From positions 26,101 through 90,100 of the forward strand of contig JAFNAV010000004.1 of the NCBI GenBank assembly GCA_017860345.1: DNA of 64,000 bases, in the 5' to 3' direction. This DNA is from Bacteroidota bacterium (lineage in GTDB: Bacteria > Bacteroidota > Bacteroidia > Bacteroidales > Paludibacteraceae). Below, piece after piece: positions 37,739-46,385 of this stretch; positions within the stretch are counted from its first letter, which is position 1, and each line of letters starts with the position of its first letter. The notes beneath the pieces are model-generated. The model was not told the DNA's origin, did no database searches, and was given only the letters and a program-made list of their open reading frames with translations. Made by a program: the position numbers and the translations under genes.

Positions 37739-38424
37739 AAATCAGCAAAATAATTATAATGGCCTTTGCAGTATTTGTTATTGGCAGCCTTTTGGTTTTG
37801 TATATCGATTCAAAATTTCATAAAGAAGAATCAGGCAACAACGTTGTTTTAAAATCGTATCCCTTGCAGGAATTTTCGGTGCTTGTTGCCGAAGAAGCAG
37901 CAGATTTACATTTGAGTCAGGGTACGTCCAATACTATTTCTGTAGAGTTTTTGAAAGACGAAATTACCAAAAAACAGATGTACAAATTAGTAAGCGACAC
38001 GCTTTACGTTTACGGTGGTTTACGCACGTTTGTTGACTGTAAAAAAGTAAAATCAATAATCGCACATAAAACAGTTTGGTTTGAAATAACCAAGTTTCAA
38101 TCAGATTCATTAAACCTCGATGTTCATGGCGGCAAGGTGACTTTCTCGTCCAACGAAAAAGGAGAACTGAATATAGGAAAGATGCGCATAAACGCAACTG
38201 ACACAGCAACTGTTGATGTATACAGCAATGTTATTGTTGATGCCATTCGGGTGAATGCCACAAATCAAACCAATGTACAACTCTACGGACAGTATAAAAA
38301 CGCGGAGATTAAAATAGCTGACAACGCCAAACTTGTTCTGAACAGAACACCTTTGCATCTCAAACTTGAGAGAGACGAAAGCAGTGATGTGACTGTATAT
38401 AGCAGCAATGTGAGTGTTAATTAG
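37735..38424 (+). CDS. Membrane-anchored beta-rich protein, GIN/DUF2807-like
   Basis: This 229-residue protein has an N-terminal hydrophobic segment (about residues 4-22, IIIMAFAVFVIGSLLVLYI) acting as anchor or signal. The remainder shows regular short strands such as LNLDVHGGKVTFS, LNIGKMRINATDTATVDVYS and IRVNATNQTNVQLYGQ, suggesting a right-handed beta-helix like the putative autotransporter-adhesin head (GIN) fold. It is coupled to the GntR gene by an ATGA overlap and ends before a terminator, so it belongs to the same operon. Its role, perhaps an envelope sensor, is conjecture. Confidence 0.65.
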   Translation: MKISKIIIMAFAVFVIGSLLVLYIDSKFHKEESGNNVVLKSYPLQEFSVLVAEEAADLHLSQGTSNTISVEFLKDEITKKQMYKLVSDTLYVYGGLRTFVDCKKVKSIIAHKTVWFEITKFQSDSLNLDVHGGKVTFSSNEKGELNIGKMRINATDTATVDVYSNVIVDAIRVNATNQTNVQLYGQYKNAEIKIADNAKLVLNRTPLHLKLERDESSDVTVYSSNVSVN

Positions 38425-38450
38425 ACTATTACGTTTTTAAAACACAGGTA

Positions 38451-38488
38451 AACCCACCTATGAGATTGATTTCATAGATGGGTTTTTT
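38451..38488 (+). terminator. Intrinsic terminator of the ABC/GntR operon
   Basis: The stem AACCCACCTATGA/TCATAGATGGGTT with one mismatch is followed by a T run. Confidence 0.9.
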
Positions 38489-38541
38489 CATGTACAGACG
38501 TAATTATTGAATGATTTACATGTCATTTGAAACAAAATATG

Positions 38542-38549
38542 TAAGTTTG
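38542..38549 (+). promoter_or_regulatory. -7 element for the YjbR/dtd genes
   Basis: TAAGTTTG lies about 100 bp upstream of the YjbR-like start. The -33 match is not well spaced. Confidence 0.45.
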
Positions 38550-38649
38550 TGAACGCATATCTGTTGCTGTTTTTTTGAACATGCTAACTTGTAAAAAAAG
38601 ACATAATTATGAATGCTTTTTTATATTCTTAAGCATTAAACTTAGAGAA

Positions 38650-39009
38650 ATGAATTACGAAGAATTACGCGAATACTGCCTCGGCATGAAGGGTGTAACA
38701 GAGTGTTTGCCTTTCGATGAATTTAGTCTGGTACTGAAAGTACAAGGCAAAATGTTTGCACTCTTACCGCTGGATAACCCCGAAACACAAATAGCCCTGA
38801 AGTGCGATCCTGAACGGGCAATAGCTTTGCGCGAGGAGTTTTCGGCCATAGTTCCGGCTTACCATTTCAATAAAAAACATTGGAACTCAGTTAAGGTCGA
38901 TCCGCAAATTCCGAAAGACTTTATGTGTGAACTCATCCGGCATTCGTACGATTTAGTAGTGGCCGGTTTGCCCAAAAAGCTGAAAGAAGAACTAAAAAAC
39001 ATGCCATAA
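38650..39009 (+). CDS. MmcQ/YjbR-family protein
   Basis: The 119-residue protein starting at 38650 (MNYEELREYCLGMKGVTECLPFD) fits the usual length and start of the family better than an in-frame extension 75 bp longer. Typical elements are LPFDEFSLVLKVQGKMFALL, KCDPERAIALRE and the end HWNSVKVD...IRHSYDLVVAGLPKK. The fold is a double-wing DNA-binding-like domain, but the family's function is unproven. It is followed by dtd after 31 bp, probably in one transcript. Confidence 0.9.
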   Translation: MNYEELREYCLGMKGVTECLPFDEFSLVLKVQGKMFALLPLDNPETQIALKCDPERAIALREEFSAIVPAYHFNKKHWNSVKVDPQIPKDFMCELIRHSYDLVVAGLPKKLKEELKNMP

Positions 39010-39040
39010 AAGTTCCTTTTTATAAAGGATAAAATATTAT

Positions 39041-39493
39041 ATGAGAATTGTTATTCAACGTGTAAACAACGCATCGGTAGAAATTGATGGGAAGATTAAA
39101 TCTGCCATAGGGTTTGGGCTGATGGTGCTGGTGGGTATCGAAGAGAGCGACACCACCGAAGACAGTAGCTGGCTTGCCGGCAAATTAACCGGGTTACGCA
39201 TTTTTGATGATGAAAACGGAGTAATGAATCGTTCTGTAGCCGATATAGGTGGTGAAATACTTATTGTAAGCCAGTTTACGCTTCATGCACTCACTAAAAA
39301 AGGTAATCGCCCATCATACATTCGGGCGGCCAAGCATGAAACAGCCATTCCGCTTTACGAACATTTTTGCAAAACCGTGTCGGAAATGTTGGGAAAAGAG
39401 GTAAAAACCGGTACCTTTGCAGCCGACATGAAAGTGGCTTTAATAAATAATGGCCCTGTAACCATTTGGATCGATTCAAAAAATAAAGAATAA
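39041..39493 (+). CDS. dtd: D-aminoacyl-tRNA deacylase
   Basis: This 150-residue enzyme hydrolyses D-aminoacyl-tRNA, removing mischarged D-amino acids and glycine. It begins MRIVIQRVNNASVEIDG and contains the catalytic LIVSQFTLHALTKKGNRPS segment (about 77-95) and the C-terminal NNGPVTIWID motif with the Gly-cisPro element, all characteristic of bacterial DTD. The length is standard. It lies between the YjbR gene and pssA. Confidence 0.96.
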   Translation: MRIVIQRVNNASVEIDGKIKSAIGFGLMVLVGIEESDTTEDSSWLAGKLTGLRIFDDENGVMNRSVADIGGEILIVSQFTLHALTKKGNRPSYIRAAKHETAIPLYEHFCKTVSEMLGKEVKTGTFAADMKVALINNGPVTIWIDSKNKE

Positions 39494-39514
39494 ATCCCCT
39501 AAATACCCTGTTTA

Positions 39515-39532
39515 TCCCGATTGCTATCGGGA
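39515..39532. repeat. Small hairpin repeat between dtd and pssA
   Basis: TCCCGAT-TGCT-ATCGGGA forms a perfect 7-bp stem. It is not followed by a T run, so it is probably a dispersed intergenic hairpin rather than a terminator. Confidence 0.6.
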
Positions 39533-39558
39533 GTAAATTAAAGAAAAACAAAAAATCT

Positions 39559-40275
39559 ATGATAGAAAGCGTAAAAGATAATAGTAACATAAAGCCTTCG
39601 CGTGGAGGGATAGGGAGTTACATCCCCAACTTTATCACCTGCCTTAATCTTTTTTCGGGAAGCGTGGCTGTGTATTATGGGTTTCAGGGAAATTACAGGG
39701 CTGTACTGTTTTTTGTATTACTGTCAGCCGTATTCGATTTTCTTGATGGTTTTGCAGCGCGGCTTCTAAAAGCTTATTCGCCTATGGGCAAAGAGCTCGA
39801 CTCGTTGGCCGACGTAATCAGCTTTGGATTAGCGCCGGGAGTGGTGGCATTTTCCATATTAAGTGCAAGCGCACTACCGGATTGGTTGGCTTTTGCCGGA
39901 TTTATAATTCCTGTGTTTTCCGCATTGCGCTTAGCCAAGTTCAATATTGATGAACGCCAAACAAGTTCGTTCATCGGAATGCCTGTTCCGGCCAACGCCA
40001 TTTTCTGGGTTGGCATGGGCTACTCGTACCATCAGGCTTTGAGCGAATTTTACTGGATTACCCTCCTACTGGCAGCCATTACAAGCTGGCTTTTAGTGTC
40101 GGAACTTCCCATGTTTTCGTTAAAACTAAAAAATATCAGGTGGAAAGACAACAGCTGGCAGTTTGTGTTTCTGGGAGTCTGTTGCATTCTGCTGATTATT
40201 TTCAAACTCGATGCCTTTGCTCCAATAATAACCTGGTATATCTTACTTTCGGTTATAAAAAGCTTTAGAAAGTAA
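39559..40275 (+). CDS. pssA: CDP-diacylglycerol-serine O-phosphatidyltransferase
   Basis: This 238-residue multi-helix membrane enzyme makes phosphatidylserine, the precursor of phosphatidylethanolamine. The CDP-alcohol phosphatidyltransferase motif is complete: DFLDGFAARLLKAYSPMGKE followed by LDSLADVISFG (about residues 61-91), containing the DGxxAR, GxxLD and D metal-binding positions. Several hydrophobic segments follow. It is close behind dtd (65 bp) and ahead of a terminator. PS decarboxylase is not in the window. Confidence 0.95.
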   Translation: MIESVKDNSNIKPSRGGIGSYIPNFITCLNLFSGSVAVYYGFQGNYRAVLFFVLLSAVFDFLDGFAARLLKAYSPMGKELDSLADVISFGLAPGVVAFSILSASALPDWLAFAGFIIPVFSALRLAKFNIDERQTSSFIGMPVPANAIFWVGMGYSYHQALSEFYWITLLLAAITSWLLVSELPMFSLKLKNIRWKDNSWQFVFLGVCCILLIIFKLDAFAPIITWYILLSVIKSFRK

Positions 40276-40299
40276 AAAACAAACGCAATACAAATAAGC

Positions 40300-40338
40300 A
40301 AGGGAAAGGAGTAAAAAAAGAACTTCTTTCCCTTTTAT
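40300..40338 (+). terminator. Intrinsic terminator of pssA
   Basis: AAGGGAAAG pairs with CTTTCCCTT, followed by a short T-rich run. Confidence 0.78.
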
Positions 40339-40361
40339 TTTCCATTCCCACACGAATTTAG

Positions 40362-40369
40362 TAATTTTG
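40362..40369 (+). promoter_or_regulatory. -7 element for gldA
   Basis: TAATTTTG followed by CC lies 40 bp upstream of the GTG start. Confidence 0.5.
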
Positions 40370-40408
40370 CCATAATAAACGGTCAATATTTAAACAGCCA
40401 ATAAATCT

Positions 40409-41305
40409 GTGTCAATCAGCATATCCAATTTATCAAAAAAGTACGGCAACCAAACCGTACTGAACAACATCAGCTTTGAAATAGGCCAAGGCGAAGTGGT
40501 TGGGTTTCTAGGGCCTAATGGAGCCGGAAAAACCACTACCATGAAAATTATAGCCGGAGCATTGTCGTACAACTCCGGCACGGTCAAAGTATGCGATTTG
40601 GAAGTAAAAGATAACACAGTAAAAACCACCGCGTTAATTGGATATTTGCCAGAACAAAACCCACTTTACACGGATATGTATGTAAAAGAATATCTGGCAT
40701 TTGTGGCCGAAACGCATGGTATTGGCAAGGATAAAGACAAACTGGTGGATGAATTGATTGATAAAGTTGGTTTACGACCAGAGTTTCAGAAGAAAATCGG
40801 GCAGCTATCCAAAGGTTACCGCCAGCGGGTAGGACTTGCGCAGGCGCTTATTCCAAACCCGAAAGTACTGATACTGGATGAGCCTACTACCGGACTTGAT
40901 CCCAATCAACTGGAAGAGATAAGAAACCTGATTCGTGAGTTAGGGAAGGACAGAACGGTGTTGCTCAGTACGCATATCATGCAGGAAATAAAAGCTATCT
41001 GCAACCGTGTACTGATTATCAACAAAGGCGAAATTGTAGCCGATTATCCCGATATATCACAAATCAGTCATTTCGATGAGAACAACCTGCAATTTGAAGT
41101 AGAATTTCTGAACGAAACCGATATGGGTGGTCTGGAAAATATCAGCTCAGTAACATCAAAAGGAAATAATGTTTATACGATACTTGCTCCTAAAGATATT
41201 CGTGCAGATATTTTTGATTTTGCGGTTAAAACAAATAATAAAATCCTGACTCTGAGAATTGTGGAGCGAACCATGGAGGAAGTGTTCAGAAATCTGACAA
41301 AATAA
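40409..41305 (+). CDS. gldA: ABC ATPase, GldA-like
   Basis: This 298-residue ATPase starts with GTG (MSISISNLSKKYGNQTVLNN), the start that aligns with the family. Walker A is FLGPNGAGKTTTMKIIAG, the signature QLSKGYRQRVGLAQAL, Walker B VLILDEPTTGLDPNQL, and the H-loop LLSTHIMQEI. These and the C-terminal region are typical of gliding-associated GldA and related bacteroidal exporters. GldA works with GldF/GldG permeases; these are not adjacent, so a role in gliding here is uncertain. Its stop is 5 bp before the left end of the GxxExxY cassette. Confidence 0.82.
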   Translation: MSISISNLSKKYGNQTVLNNISFEIGQGEVVGFLGPNGAGKTTTMKIIAGALSYNSGTVKVCDLEVKDNTVKTTALIGYLPEQNPLYTDMYVKEYLAFVAETHGIGKDKDKLVDELIDKVGLRPEFQKKIGQLSKGYRQRVGLAQALIPNPKVLILDEPTTGLDPNQLEEIRNLIRELGKDRTVLLSTHIMQEIKAICNRVLIINKGEIVADYPDISQISHFDENNLQFEVEFLNETDMGGLENISSVTSKGNNVYTILAPKDIRADIFDFAVKTNNKILTLRIVERTMEEVFRNLTK

Positions 41306-41309
41306 TATC

Positions 41310-41827
41310 TCACGCAAAGTCGCTAAGACGCTAAGAAATGTGATCTATGACTGAAAATGAATTATCAAAATTTATCGTGAATATTGCTTTTCAAATTCAC
41401 AACAAACTGGGACCTGGTTTGCTGGAATCTGTTTATGAAGAAATAATGTTTCATGAATTAATTAATTTGGGATTTAAGGTAGAACGTCAAAAAGCAATTC
41501 CGGTTATTTGGAATGACAAAAAACTTGAGATTGGATTCAGAGCAGATTTGATTGTAGAAAATAAAATTATTATAGAGCTAAAATCTGTGGAGGAACTGGC
41601 TCCTATTCACTACAAGCAACTTTTGACTTATTTGAAATTGACTAATATTAAATTAGGATTACTTATTAACTTTAATGAGAATCTCATTAAAGACGGAATA
41701 AAACGAGTGGTAAATAACTTATAAATATAGCAAATGGTTTAAAAATACAAGTATTTTACTCAAAACCATATACGTATAATTTTAATCATAATCATTCAAA
41801 GAATTGCGTCTTAGCGACTTTGCGTGA
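41310..41827. mobile_element. Putative 518-bp cassette: GxxExxY gene with 22-bp perfect inverted ends
   Basis: Positions 41310-41331 (TCACGCAAAGTCGCTAAGAC and two more bases) are an exact reverse complement of 41806-41827. The two ends enclose one gene (41347-41724) and little else. The cassette lies between gldA and ruvB, and the right end reaches to 9 bp before the ruvB start. Related solo sequences occur at 59524, 60421 and 63952. No target duplication is obvious and no transposase is inside, so it would need a trans-acting enzyme. Confidence 0.65.
41347..41724 (+). CDS. GxxExxY protein, PD-(D/E)XK_3 nuclease-like
   Basis: This 125-residue protein has the namesake motif GPGLLESVYEEIMFHEL (about 23-39, GxxExxY), an FRADLIV strand with an acidic residue, and the core IIIELKSVEEL (ELK at about 78-80). 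Together they make a compact PD-(D/E)XK nuclease-like fold with the catalytic residues apparently complete. The biochemical function of the family is unknown. It is more AT-rich than gldA and ruvB and is wholly enclosed by the 22-bp inverted repeats, which suggests it is passenger or mobile DNA rather than part of either neighbouring operon. Confidence 0.85.
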   Translation: MTENELSKFIVNIAFQIHNKLGPGLLESVYEEIMFHELINLGFKVERQKAIPVIWNDKKLEIGFRADLIVENKIIIELKSVEELAPIHYKQLLTYLKLTNIKLGLLINFNENLIKDGIKRVVNNL

Positions 41828-41836
41828 TACAAAGAA

Positions 41837-42853
41837 ATGGAAGAAAACTTCGACATACGAAACAACCAGAAAGGCGAAAAAGAATTCGAGAACGCTTTAC
41901 GTCCGCTTAGTTTCGGCGATTTTCAGGGACAAAACAAGATTGTTGAAAACCTGCGAATTTTCGTTCAGGCGGCTCGTATGCGTACCGAATCGCTCGATCA
42001 TGTGTTGTTGCATGGACCTCCCGGATTGGGTAAGACCACGCTTTCGAACATTATTGCCAATGAACTGAATGTCGGTTTCAAAATTACCTCAGGACCTGTG
42101 CTGGACAAACCGGGCGATTTGGCCGGCTTACTTACCAGCCTCGAAACCAACGATGTGCTTTTTATCGACGAAATTCATCGATTGAGCCCGATAGTGGAGG
42201 AATATTTGTATTCGGCTATGGAAGATTATCGGATTGATATCATGATAGATAAAGGTCCGAGTGCGCGTTCTATTCAGTTGGATTTGAATCCGTTTACACT
42301 GATCGGAGCAACTACTCGCAGTGGTTTACTAACGGCTCCTCTGCGTGCCCGCTTTGGGATTAATTGCCATTTCGAGTATTATGATATTGAGGTAATTACC
42401 GGAATTATCAAACGCTCAGCAAGCCTATTAAATATTCCCATCGAACAAAAAGCGGCCGTGGAAATTGGTAGTCGTAGTCGTGGAACGCCGCGTATTGCCA
42501 ACGCTCTTTTACGCCGTGTACGCGATTTTGCTCAGGTAAAAGGCACCGGAGTAATTGATCTTGAAATTGCGCTGTACGCTCTTGAAGCGTTAAATATAGA
42601 TAAATATGGTTTGGATGAAATTGATAACAAAATACTGAATACCATTATCGATAAATTTAAAGGAGGTCCTGTGGGACTGACAACCATAGCCACAGCTTTG
42701 GGCGAAGATGCCGGAACGTTGGAAGAAGTGTACGAACCGTTCCTGATTAAAGAAGGATTTATGAAACGGACACCACGTGGGCGTGAAGTAACAGAACTGG
42801 CGTACAAACATCTGGGAAAAGTGAAACTTGGAGAGCAGGGGACATTATTTTAG
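41837..42853 (+). CDS. ruvB: Holliday junction branch migration helicase RuvB
   Basis: This 338-residue AAA+ motor drives branch migration with RuvA. Walker A is [18 protein letters not shown], Walker [20 protein letters not shown], sensor 1 [12 protein letters not shown] and the arginine finger region APLRARFG. The C-terminal winged helix contains GPVGLTTIA and [17 protein letters not shown]. Length and motif order are standard. The start lies 9 bp after the right inverted repeat of the GxxExxY cassette, so its promoter or leader may have been altered by insertion. Confidence 0.97.
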   Translation: MEENFDIRNNQKGEKEFENALRPLSFGDFQGQNKIVENLRIFVQAARMRTESLDHVLLHGPPGLGKTTLSNIIANELNVGFKITSGPVLDKPGDLAGLLTSLETNDVLFIDEIHRLSPIVEEYLYSAMEDYRIDIMIDKGPSARSIQLDLNPFTLIGATTRSGLLTAPLRARFGINCHFEYYDIEVITGIIKRSASLLNIPIEQKAAVEIGSRSRGTPRIANALLRRVRDFAQVKGTGVIDLEIALYALEALNIDKYGLDEIDNKILNTIIDKFKGGPVGLTTIATALGEDAGTLEEVYEPFLIKEGFMKRTPRGREVTELAYKHLGKVKLGEQGTLF

Positions 42854-42918
42854 CGTAAATTTTTCATTTTCATGATAAATATCTGTATAACAATATAATA
42901 ACGGGGTGTTCTACTTAT

Positions 42919-42963
42919 AGAATATCATGATATTCTAAAGTAATGGTTTAGATTATCATGATA
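42919..42963. promoter_or_regulatory. Paired palindromic sites upstream of the second DUF1016 gene
   Basis: AGAATATCATGATATTCT (42919-42936) is a perfect 18-bp palindrome. A second copy of its core, TATCATGATA, lies at 42954-42963. The centres are 31 bp apart, about three helical turns, as expected of a cooperatively bound operator. No regulator is adjacent. Confidence 0.5.
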
Positions 42964-43038
42964 TTTACGAATCAAGATGAAATAAAAACGTACAACAGAA
43001 AGCAGATTTTTGCAATTATGGAACAATGAAATACTAAT

Positions 43039-44058
43039 TTGAAGATGGAAATAACCAAATCAAATAATTATCACGAATTAGTTGAACTGATTTCCGAAAC
43101 CTATATAAAAGGGCAGAACAGTGCTGCCATTGCCGTAAACCAGCATTTAGTCGAAACGTATTGGAATATTGGTCAGTACATTGTAGAGTTTGAGCAAAAC
43201 GGAAAATTGAAGGCTGAATATGGCAAAGCACTTATTGACAATCTATCGAAGGATTTGTCGCAAAAATTAGGGAAGGGATTTAGCCGAAGTAATTTGATTT
43301 ATATGCGTTTGTTTTATACAGAGTTTTCAATAAGTGAGAAGGCTTCTCACTTATTAAGCTGGTCGCATTATGTTGAATTATTAAAAATTTCCGATAAGAT
43401 AGAAAGAAATTTTTATCTGCTACAAACAATTCATGAAAAATGGTCAATACCTGAGTTAAAACGCCAGAAAAAAACGTCGCTTTTCCTCAGACTTGCAGCT
43501 TCAAAAGACAAAGAAGGGATTCTTGAACTTTCAAAGCAAGGATTAATTGTTCAGAAACCGTCCGACATAATTCGGGAACCTTATATCCTTGATTTTCTTC
43601 AAATACCTGAGCCATATCATTTGAATGAATCAGAGTTGGAAAGCCTTCTCATTAGTAATCTGCAGCAGTTTTTGCTCGAACTCGGAAAAGGGTTTGCTTT
43701 TGTCGGCCGTCAGTATCGTATTACATTGGGTAACAGACCACATTATATCGACCTTGTGTTTTATCATCGTATTTTGAAATGCTTTGTGTTGATTGATTTA
43801 AAAAAGGAAGAAGCAGGATATGAAGATGTAGGTCAGATGAATATGTATCTTGGTTACTTTGAAAATGAAGAAAATACTGAAGGTGATAATCCACCTATTG
43901 GAATAGTACTTGCAAAGGAAAAGGATGAACTCATGGTAAAATATGCCATGCATAATATTAGCTCACAGTTGTTTGTGAGCAAATACCAGCTATATTTGCC
44001 TGATAAAAAAACACTTGAAAGCAAATTAATTGAGATACTTCAAAAAAATAATGAATAA
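43039..44058 (+). CDS. DUF1016/YhcG-family protein with altered nuclease motif
   Basis: This 339-residue paralogue of the gene at 7143 has the N-terminal helical region HLVETYWNIGQYIVEFE (36-52) and FSRSNLIYMRLFY (81-93). A C-terminal nuclease-like domain follows. Asp238 in YIDLVFYHR is kept, but the family's ExK reads Asp253-Leu-Lys255 (LIDLKKEEAG), a Glu-to-Asp change in a metal-binding position. It may be active, altered or inactive. An alternative start is ATG 43045. The gene is AT-rich and preceded by paired palindromes, and is followed by cysS after 39 bp. Confidence 0.85.
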   Translation: MKMEITKSNNYHELVELISETYIKGQNSAAIAVNQHLVETYWNIGQYIVEFEQNGKLKAEYGKALIDNLSKDLSQKLGKGFSRSNLIYMRLFYTEFSISEKASHLLSWSHYVELLKISDKIERNFYLLQTIHEKWSIPELKRQKKTSLFLRLAASKDKEGILELSKQGLIVQKPSDIIREPYILDFLQIPEPYHLNESELESLLISNLQQFLLELGKGFAFVGRQYRITLGNRPHYIDLVFYHRILKCFVLIDLKKEEAGYEDVGQMNMYLGYFENEENTEGDNPPIGIVLAKEKDELMVKYAMHNISSQLFVSKYQLYLPDKKTLESKLIEILQKNNE

Positions 44059-44097
44059 ATATACAAACAATTTCCTGTTTTGGGAGATTTAGGTTTT

Positions 44098-45564
44098 ATG
44101 GAACAAAAATTATATATCTACAACACGCTCAGTCGTAAAAAAGAATTATTTGTGCCCATTCACGAAAACAGAGTCGGCATGTACGTTTGCGGCCCGACTG
44201 TTTACAGTGATGTGCACCTGGGTAATTGCCGCACGTTTATTTCGTTTGATTTGATTTACCGCTATTTCCTGTATCTGGGTTACAAAGTGCGATACGTCCG
44301 CAACATTACAGATGCGGGACATCTGGAAGGTGACAGAGACGAGGGCGATGATAAATTTGCCAAAAAGGCCAAACTTGAACAACTGGAACCGATGGAAATT
44401 GTACAGAAATACACCATTGGTTTTCATGAGATACTGAATATTTTCAACACATTGCCACCAAGTATTGAGCCTACAGCCACAGGTCATATTTCGGAGCAAA
44501 TTGAAATTGTAAAGAAGATTCTTGAAAGCGGTTATGCGTATGAAAAGTCAGGAACTATTTATTTTGATGTAGAAAAATACAACAAGGATTTTGATTATGG
44601 TATTCTGACGAACCGTAAACTCGACGATTTGCTCGAAGGAACACGCGAACTTGGAGGTCAGGACGAGAAAAAAGGCCGACTGGATTTTGCTCTCTGGATC
44701 AAGGCCAAGCCTGAAACGCTTATGCAGTGGCCTTCGCCCTGGGGTTGGGGTTTCCCGGGTTGGCATTTGGAATGTTCGGCCATGAGTTCAAAATACTTGG
44801 GCGACACTTTTGATATTCACGGAGGTGGAATGGACTTACAGGCCACGCATCATACCAACGAAATTGCACAATCGCAGGCTTGTAACCACACTGCACCGGC
44901 CAATTATTGGTTACACACTAACATGTTGACCGTAAATGGCGTGCGCATGTCGAAAAGTGCCGGAAACGGATTTCTGCCTAAGGAGTTGTTTACCGGAAAT
45001 CATCCTTTGCTCGACAAAGGATATTCCCCAATGACTGTACGATTCTTTATGGCACAATCGCATTACCGGAGCACGCTCGATTTCTCGAACGAAGCGCTTC
45101 AGGCATCCGAAAAAGGTTTTGGACGATTGATGGAAGGTTATGCCCGTTTGCAAAAGTTGAAAGCTTCGGCTACCTCGTCGGTAGATACAGCCGGTTTGCG
45201 TACACGTTGCGAAGAAGCCATGAACGATGATTTTAATTCGCCGATAGTTATTTCACATTTGTTTGATGCTTTGCGTGCCATCAATCTTATTCACGATGGC
45301 AAGGAAACAATTTCGGAAGCAGATTTAAAAGAATTACAATCTGTATTTAAAACATTTATAGAAGATGTTCTCGGACTAAAACCTGAATCGGAAATGGGCA
45401 GTGGTAACGAAGCTTACAAACAAGCCATTGATTTGTTGCTGAATATCAGACTGCAAGCCAAGCAAAACAAGGACTGGGCAACCAGCGATAAAATCCGCAA
45501 TGAGTTGACAGCTCTTGGTTTCGAGATAAAAGACACGAAGGACGGATTTGAGTGGAAGATATAA
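44098..45564 (+). CDS. cysS: Cysteinyl-tRNA synthetase
   Basis: This 488-residue class I synthetase starts at ATG 44098 ([15 protein letters not shown]); a TTG 18 bp upstream is not used by the family. It shows [19 protein letters not shown] with the HIGH-like HLGN and a zinc-ligand cysteine. The distinctive [24 protein letters not shown] zinc and substrate region lies near 236-259, and the KMSKS-like loop is [11 protein letters not shown] near 281. It charges tRNA-Cys. It is followed by a repeat-rich gap and a mobile-element region. Confidence 0.97.
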   Translation: MEQKLYIYNTLSRKKELFVPIHENRVGMYVCGPTVYSDVHLGNCRTFISFDLIYRYFLYLGYKVRYVRNITDAGHLEGDRDEGDDKFAKKAKLEQLEPMEIVQKYTIGFHEILNIFNTLPPSIEPTATGHISEQIEIVKKILESGYAYEKSGTIYFDVEKYNKDFDYGILTNRKLDDLLEGTRELGGQDEKKGRLDFALWIKAKPETLMQWPSPWGWGFPGWHLECSAMSSKYLGDTFDIHGGGMDLQATHHTNEIAQSQACNHTAPANYWLHTNMLTVNGVRMSKSAGNGFLPKELFTGNHPLLDKGYSPMTVRFFMAQSHYRSTLDFSNEALQASEKGFGRLMEGYARLQKLKASATSSVDTAGLRTRCEEAMNDDFNSPIVISHLFDALRAINLIHDGKETISEADLKELQSVFKTFIEDVLGLKPESEMGSGNEAYKQAIDLLLNIRLQAKQNKDWATSDKIRNELTALGFEIKDTKDGFEWKI

Positions 45565-45633
45565 AGTCCTTAATTATCTCCCTTCGGTCGCTGCCGTTGG
45601 TTCCCCCACAAGGGGACTTAAAGAACCTATGAA

Positions 45634-45741
45634 ATGAATAATAGTAGAGAAACAATATTGTATCAATCTGAAAATTCCACCCAATTAGAGGTGAGGATTG
45701 AAAATTTATTTTATGAAAGGTTATATCCTGAGCAACACTAA
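45634..45741 (+). pseudogene. N-terminal remnant of a RhuM-like protein
   Basis: A 35-codon frame reads MNNSRETILYQSENSTQLEV followed by RIEN, which resembles the start of RhuM-family virulence/Fic-associated proteins (ILYxxxxxxTxLxVRxE). After that the sequence changes to an unrelated LFYERLYPEQH and stops, just before the hairpins of the RAYT region. It is most simply a RhuM gene cut short, probably by insertion of the element next door. The match is from memory of the family. Confidence 0.45.
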
Positions 45742-45751
45742 TAACTATTTT

Positions 45752-46365
45752 AGTCCGTTAGGACTTTCATATCAATAGAATAAAAAACCAATTTATATTT
45801 ATTCCCCGTAGGGGATAAACATATATTTATGCCAAATACTTATTCTCAAATATATTTACATTTTGTTTTTGCGGTTCAAAATCGAACTTCACTTATTAGC
45901 CCTGTGTGGAAAACCGATTTGTATAAATATATGATTGGAATAATCTCGAAAAACAGTCACAAAGTTTATTCAATTAATGGAATGCCGGATCATATTCACA
46001 TTCTTGTAAGTATGAACCCAAAACAATCGCCTTCAGAATTGATGCATGATGTCAAAAGAAACTCTTCGTTGTGGGTTAACGAGAACAAACTTGTGGTTGG
46101 AAAGTTTTCATGGCAAGAAGGGTTTGGGGTGTTTAGTTACAGCAAATCTCAGGTTGACTCCGTTGTAAAATATATTGAACAACAAGAGAAGCAGCACTCA
46201 AAACGAACATTTACAGAAGAATATCTTGAGTTTCTCAAACTTTTTGAAATAGATTATGATGAGAGATTCATTTTTAAAAATATTGAATAAAAATCATTTA
46301 TCCCCTAACGGGGAATTTCAACTGAATATATCAATAATCCTATTAAAATATATTCCCTACGGGAA
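45752..46365. mobile_element. RAYT/IS200-like unit with flanking hairpins
   Basis: The transposase gene is flanked by perfect 5-bp-stem hairpins: AGTCC-GTTA-GGACT at 45752-45765, TCCCC-GTA-GGGGA at 45803-45815, TCCCC-TAAC-GGGGA at 46301-46314 and TTCCC-TAC-GGGAA at 46353-46365. Such hairpins are the substrate class of Y1 transposases of the REP-associated type. Confidence 0.7.
45829..46290 (+). CDS. REP-associated tyrosine transposase, IS200-like
   Basis: This 153-residue protein has the Y1 transposase fold. The HUH motif appears as GMPDHIHILVSM (HxH near residue 64), and the later SYSKSQVDSVVKYIEQQEKQH segment contains the tyrosine and YIxxQ element of IS200/RAYT proteins. It cuts and joins single-stranded DNA at hairpins. 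The family length is normal, so the gene is probably intact. The short hairpins around it suggest a BIME-like unit rather than a classical IS. Confidence 0.85.
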   Translation: MPNTYSQIYLHFVFAVQNRTSLISPVWKTDLYKYMIGIISKNSHKVYSINGMPDHIHILVSMNPKQSPSELMHDVKRNSSLWVNENKLVVGKFSWQEGFGVFSYSKSQVDSVVKYIEQQEKQHSKRTFTEEYLEFLKLFEIDYDERFIFKNIE

Positions 46366-46385
46366 AGAATAAGAAATCGAAGAAT

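Noticed and set aside
45565..45633. Possible terminator of cysS (CCCCCACAAGGGG)
   Set aside because: The short GC stem lacks a T run and looks like a dispersed intergenic repeat.
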